A stretch of 6,943 bases of DNA from JBEATZ01 sp041178545 (GTDB lineage Bacteria > Planctomycetota > UBA1135 > UBA2386), in contig JBEGVB010000101.1 in NCBI GenBank assembly GCA_041178545.1, positions 1 to 6,943 of the forward strand. Reading direction: 5' to 3'. Of the stretch, positions 4,614-6,943 are shown piece after piece. The first letter of the stretch is position 1. Each line of letters opens with the position of its first letter. The notes beneath the pieces are model-generated. The model ran no database searches. It was not told the DNA's origin and saw only the letters and a program-made list of their open reading frames with translations. A program made the position numbers and the translations under genes.

Positions 4614-6062
4614 TCAGCGGCCCAGCAGCAGCCGCAGGCCGTTGCTGGTGGCGGCGACGAGGGCTGCCGGGTCACCCGTGGTGGTCCACCCCTGCGCGAA
4701 CAGCTGTACGCCGAGCAGTGCCGCCTGGTTGGGCACGGCGAGGGCGAGCTGCCAGGTGGTGCCGAGCGGGAGCATCTGTGTTGTCCACGCGAGCGACACG
4801 TCGTGGTGCAGCAGGCAGCCGGGGGTGCCGAGTGGCGTCAGGTCGAGTGGCAGCGCAAGTGAACCTGCCTGCACCGCCGAGGTGCCGAATGCCGCAAGGG
4901 CGAACCCGCGCGCCACGTTGCGCACCTCGAGCTGCAGCGTGGCCCCGAGGCGCGGTGGCTGGGTTGCGACGAGGCGCAGCTCGGGCGTGCCGCAACCGCG
5001 GCCGTAGGGCGTGGCGAGGGCGCCTGCCGTGGGGGAGCCGAGGAGCCAGGTCTCGGCGAGCGGTGCATTGGCGGCAAAGCCGCCGAACAGCACGAGCTGC
5101 TGCCGGCGGTCGTCCCACGCGAGGGCGCTGTTCTCGCGCGCGGTGGGGGAGCTCGCCGTCTGCAGCGGTGCCCACTGGGTGCCGTCCCACGTCCACTGGT
5201 CGCCGTAGGTGACGCCCAGCTGCGCGTAGCCGCCGAACAGCACGAGTCGGCCGCGGACCGGGTCCTCGGCGAGCACCGAGTTCCTGCGCGCCACCGGGCG
5301 CTGTGCGCTCGTGCGCAGGGTCCAGTTGGTGCCGTCCCACGTCCACGTGTCGTCGAGGTTGCTCGCCGCCACCCCGCCGAACACCACGGACACGCCCCGC
5401 TGGCGGTCGTGCGCCATGGCATGCGAGGTGCGCGGCGATGGCGAGGCTGCTGGGCTGCGCTGCACCCACGTGGCACCGTCCAGCTCCCAGGTGTCAGCGA
5501 GGCGCTGTTGCACGCCTGCGCCGCCGAACAGCACGTTCACGCCGCGCTGCAGGTCGTGGCAGAGGCCGAAGTTGCTGCGCGGCGCAGGCGCCCCCGCGGT
5601 GGCGAGCGGGTGCCAGGTTGCGCCGTCCCACGTCCACGTGTCCGCCAGCAGCGTGCCACCGCTGGCTGCGCTGCCGGTGCCCCCGAACAGCACGACGCGG
5701 CCGCGGCGTTCGTCGAAGCACATCCCGTGCCCGTGCCGCGCGGGCGGCGACACCGGTGGCGTCGCGAGGTGCCACAGGGTCCCGTCCCAGGACCACGTGT
5801 CACCGAACTGGGCGCCCTGCAGGTCCTGGCCGCCGAACACCACGACGCGCTCGCGCAGGCTGTCGTGGGCGGCGCGGTGGAGGAAGCGCGCGGGGGGCGA
5901 GACTGCCGGAGAAGATCGTGTCCAGTCGACCGGCTGCTGCGCCCCGAGCAGCGAGCCCAAGGTGGCGAGCAGCGGGCCCAGTGCACCGAGGGCGAGCGTG
6001 GTGCGCAGCGCGGGGACCGCGCGGTGGTTCCGGTCGGCAGGGGGTGCGGGAAGGCTGGCCAC
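4614..6062 (-). CDS. Secreted six-bladed kelch protein with planctomycete-type C-terminal module
   Basis: A 482-residue secreted protein. Residues 18-41 form a hydrophobic signal segment ending in LLGAQQ. Six kelch repeats of about 50 residues follow, with FGG at 76, 126, 179, 228, 276 and 326. Most run as 'DTWTWDG..W' then 'P.aR' then 'D..RG.vvLFGG'. The N-terminal strand (VDWTRSS) probably closes the ring with the last TW. The C-terminal module (about 351-482) begins PYGRGCGTPELRL and contains LTPLGTPGCLLHH. This module recurs in secreted planctomycete proteins, and its function is unknown. Such propellers usually bind partners or sugars, and no catalytic residues are evident. The GTG at 6062 is the only usable start, because TAG lies in frame five codons upstream. 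There is no good ribosome-binding site, and a hairpin abuts the start. It lies 35 bases downstream of the peroxidase gene on the same strand, so the two may be cotranscribed. Confidence 0.85.
   Translation of the reverse strand: MASLPAPPADRNHRAVPALRTTLALGALGPLLATLGSLLGAQQPVDWTRSSPAVSPPARFLHRAAHDSLRERVVVFGGQDLQGAQFGDTWSWDGTLWHLATPPVSPPARHGHGMCFDERRGRVVLFGGTGSAASGGTLLADTWTWDGATWHPLATAGAPAPRSNFGLCHDLQRGVNVLFGGAGVQQRLADTWELDGATWVQRSPAASPSPRTSHAMAHDRQRGVSVVFGGVAASNLDDTWTWDGTNWTLRTSAQRPVARRNSVLAEDPVRGRLVLFGGYAQLGVTYGDQWTWDGTQWAPLQTASSPTARENSALAWDDRRQQLVLFGGFAANAPLAETWLLGSPTAGALATPYGRGCGTPELRLVATQPPRLGATLQLEVRNVARGFALAAFGTSAVQAGSLALPLDLTPLGTPGCLLHHDVSLAWTTQMLPLGTTWQLALAVPNQAALLGVQLFAQGWTTTGDPAALVAATSNGLRLLLGR
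5043..5885 (-). repeat. DNA-level kelch blade repeats, about 150-bp period
   Basis: The blades are similar as DNA as well as protein. The 16-base block GCCGTCCCACGTCCAC (+ strand) occurs exactly at 5181, 5331 and 5622, with a variant at 5781. An 18-base block (GCCGCCGAACAGCACGAG) occurs exactly at 5079 and 5229, and its first 16 bases again at 5520. The 5079/5229 and 5181/5331 pairs are both exactly 150 bases apart, that is, 50 codons. This points to blade duplication within the gene. Confidence 0.75.
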
Positions 6063-6082
6063 GTCAGGCGGTCCAGCCTAAC
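6063..6082 (-). terminator. Stem-loop between the peroxidase and kelch genes
   Basis: Read on the - strand, GTTAGGC and GCCTGAC form a 7-bp stem (one U-G pair) around the loop TGGACC. It starts 15 bases after the peroxidase stop, and its last base touches the GTG start of the kelch gene. The U-G position would be a C-A mismatch on the + strand RNA, so the structure favours - strand transcripts. It could be a tailless terminator, or it could hinder access to the kelch start. No U-tract follows. Confidence 0.4.
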
Positions 6083-6097
6083 CCGACCCGCGCTTCG

Positions 6098-6943
6098 TCA
6101 GGGCACCTTGGGGGCGACGAAGGGTTCGGTGCTGTCCAGCGAGCGCAGGAAGGCCGCGATCTTGCCGATCTCCTCCTTCGTGAGCTTGCGGTCGACCAGC
6201 AGCACGTCCTTGGTGTTGCCGGGCACGTCGAGCCCGCCGCCTGCCATCAGCGCGATCGCCTCCTCCAGCGTCGCGACGCTGCCGTCGTGGAAGTAGGGCG
6301 CGGTCTTGCTGACGCCGCGCAGGCCCGGCGTCTTGAACGCGCCGCGCTTGGACGGGTCGTTGGTGGGCTTGCCGGCGCCGATGTCCGGGTTCTCCTTCGC
6401 CATGCCGATGCCCGCGTTGTGGAAGCCGCGGTTGGTGAACAGGGGCAGGATGTGGCAGTTGTTGCAGCCGGCCTTGCCGGTGAACAGTTCGTGGCCCTCG
6501 ATGATGTCGTTGTTCACGGCGGAACGGTCGCCGGCCTGCCAGCGGTCGTAGGCCGAGTTGCCGCTCTGCAGCGTGCGCAGGAAGCTCGCGAGGGCCTTGG
6601 CCACCGTGTCCTTGCTCGCCTTGGCCTGGAACGCGTCCTGGAACATCTTGGCGTAGGCGGGCACCGCGTTCAGGCCGTCGGCGATCTCGGTGATCTTGGC
6701 GTCCTGTTCCTCGGGCGTGCCCGTGACGACCATCTGGGCCTTCCATGCGGCCTCGACGTTCTTCTCCAACACGTTGGCGCGGCCGTCCCAGTACAGCTTC
6801 TCGAGGTAGCCCACGTTGTACATGCTGGGCGTGTTGCGGAAGTTGAGGCTGCCGTCGTCCTTGGGCGACAGCTGCTTGCCGTCCGTCCAGCCGAGTTCGT
6901 GCAGGTGGCACGTGTTGCACGACATCTGGCCCGTGCGCGACAG
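6098..6943 (-). CDS. Di-haem cytochrome c peroxidase (5' end outside window)
   Basis: The visible 281 residues form most of a bacterial di-haem peroxidase (CcpA/MauG superfamily), a periplasmic enzyme that reduces hydrogen peroxide to water with electrons from small cytochromes or similar donors. The open frame continues past the right edge. The first visible residues, LSRTGQMSCNTCH, match the family's usual 'LSrdg..SC.sCH', so the Met at 6925 is internal and not the start. Haem motifs are CNTCH (9-13) and CNNCH (160-164). FKTPGLRGVSKTAPYFHDGSVATLEE is the family's C-terminal block, at about 203-228. Met233, 73 residues after the second haem Cys, falls where classical CCPs carry the Met ligand of the electron-transfer haem. 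This suggests a peroxidase rather than a MauG with Tyr there, though the alignment was done by eye. The missing part should hold a signal peptide. The kelch gene follows 35 bases downstream. Confidence 0.9.
   Translation of the reverse strand: MSRTGQMSCNTCHLHELGWTDGKQLSPKDDGSLNFRNTPSMYNVGYLEKLYWDGRANVLEKNVEAAWKAQMVVTGTPEEQDAKITEIADGLNAVPAYAKMFQDAFQAKASKDTVAKALASFLRTLQSGNSAYDRWQAGDRSAVNNDIIEGHELFTGKAGCNNCHILPLFTNRGFHNAGIGMAKENPDIGAGKPTNDPSKRGAFKTPGLRGVSKTAPYFHDGSVATLEEAIALMAGGGLDVPGNTKDVLLVDRKLTKEEIGKIAAFLRSLDSTEPFVAPKVP

Noticed and set aside
3634..5007. 457-codon + strand frame across alx/terC and the kelch gene
   Set aside because: It is out of frame with the conserved TerC protein and Arg-rich, and it crosses two genes on opposite strands.
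6078..6920. 280-codon - strand frame overlapping the peroxidase
   Set aside because: It lacks both CxxCH motifs and is Arg/Gln-rich. The frame at 6098-6943 carries the family blocks.
6923..6925. Met at 6925 as the peroxidase start
   Set aside because: The frame stays open to the window edge, with the family's LSRTGQ preceding the first haem motif. Starting here would leave the first haem Cys at position 3 and no signal peptide.
1..6943. Mobile elements, CRISPR arrays, tRNA or rRNA genes
   Set aside because: I saw no transposase or integrase motifs, no spaced direct repeats other than kelch blades, no CCA-ended cloverleaf and no conserved rRNA segments on either strand.

Overview
This is a GC-rich, tightly packed bacterial chromosomal window. 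It holds seven protein-coding genes, two of them cut by the window edges. I see no RNA genes, insertion sequences, CRISPR arrays or phage genes. The best guess at the source is a planctomycete. The kelch protein ends in a module with a Y-G-x-G-C-G start and a 'LTPLGTPGC' signature that recurs in secreted planctomycete proteins. A secreted SASA-family esterase, a lipoprotein gluconolactonase-like propeller and a di-haem peroxidase fit that lifestyle. This assignment rests on remembered family patterns, not a search.

Layout, left to right. (1) The tail of an unrecognised gene (2-139, +) overlaps by ATGA the start of a small membrane-anchored protein (136-537, +). (2) A 121-bp spacer with a terminator-like hairpin leads to a lipoprotein of the SMP-30/gluconolactonase family (659-1786, +). 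It converges, seven bases apart, with a secreted SASA-type acetylesterase (1794-3020, -). (3) A 48-bp divergent promoter region separates the esterase from a small signal-anchored protein of unknown function (3069-3440, +). (4) A 143-nt, strongly structured leader precedes an Alx/TerC-family membrane protein (3584-4612, +), a probable manganese exporter. (5) That gene converges, one base apart, with a six-bladed kelch protein (4614-6062, -). Upstream of it on the same strand lies a di-haem cytochrome c peroxidase whose 5' end is beyond the right edge (6098-6943, -).

Most products are predicted to be outside the cytoplasm or in the membrane: a lipoprotein sugar-lactone or ester hydrolase, a carbohydrate esterase, a secreted kelch protein, a periplasmic peroxidase and a metal exporter. 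No single pathway joins them. The peroxidase and Mn exporter could both bear on redox or metal stress, but they are in separate transcription units.

The most interesting non-coding signal is the alx/terC leader. It contains a 14-bp hairpin with a competing upstream stem, a second hairpin, and a third that pairs away the ribosome-binding site. It lacks the sequence signatures of the yybP-ykoY manganese riboswitch that often precedes this gene family. A second theme is GC-rich stem-loops without U-tracts at or inside gene ends, including a palindrome that contains both stop codons of a convergent pair.
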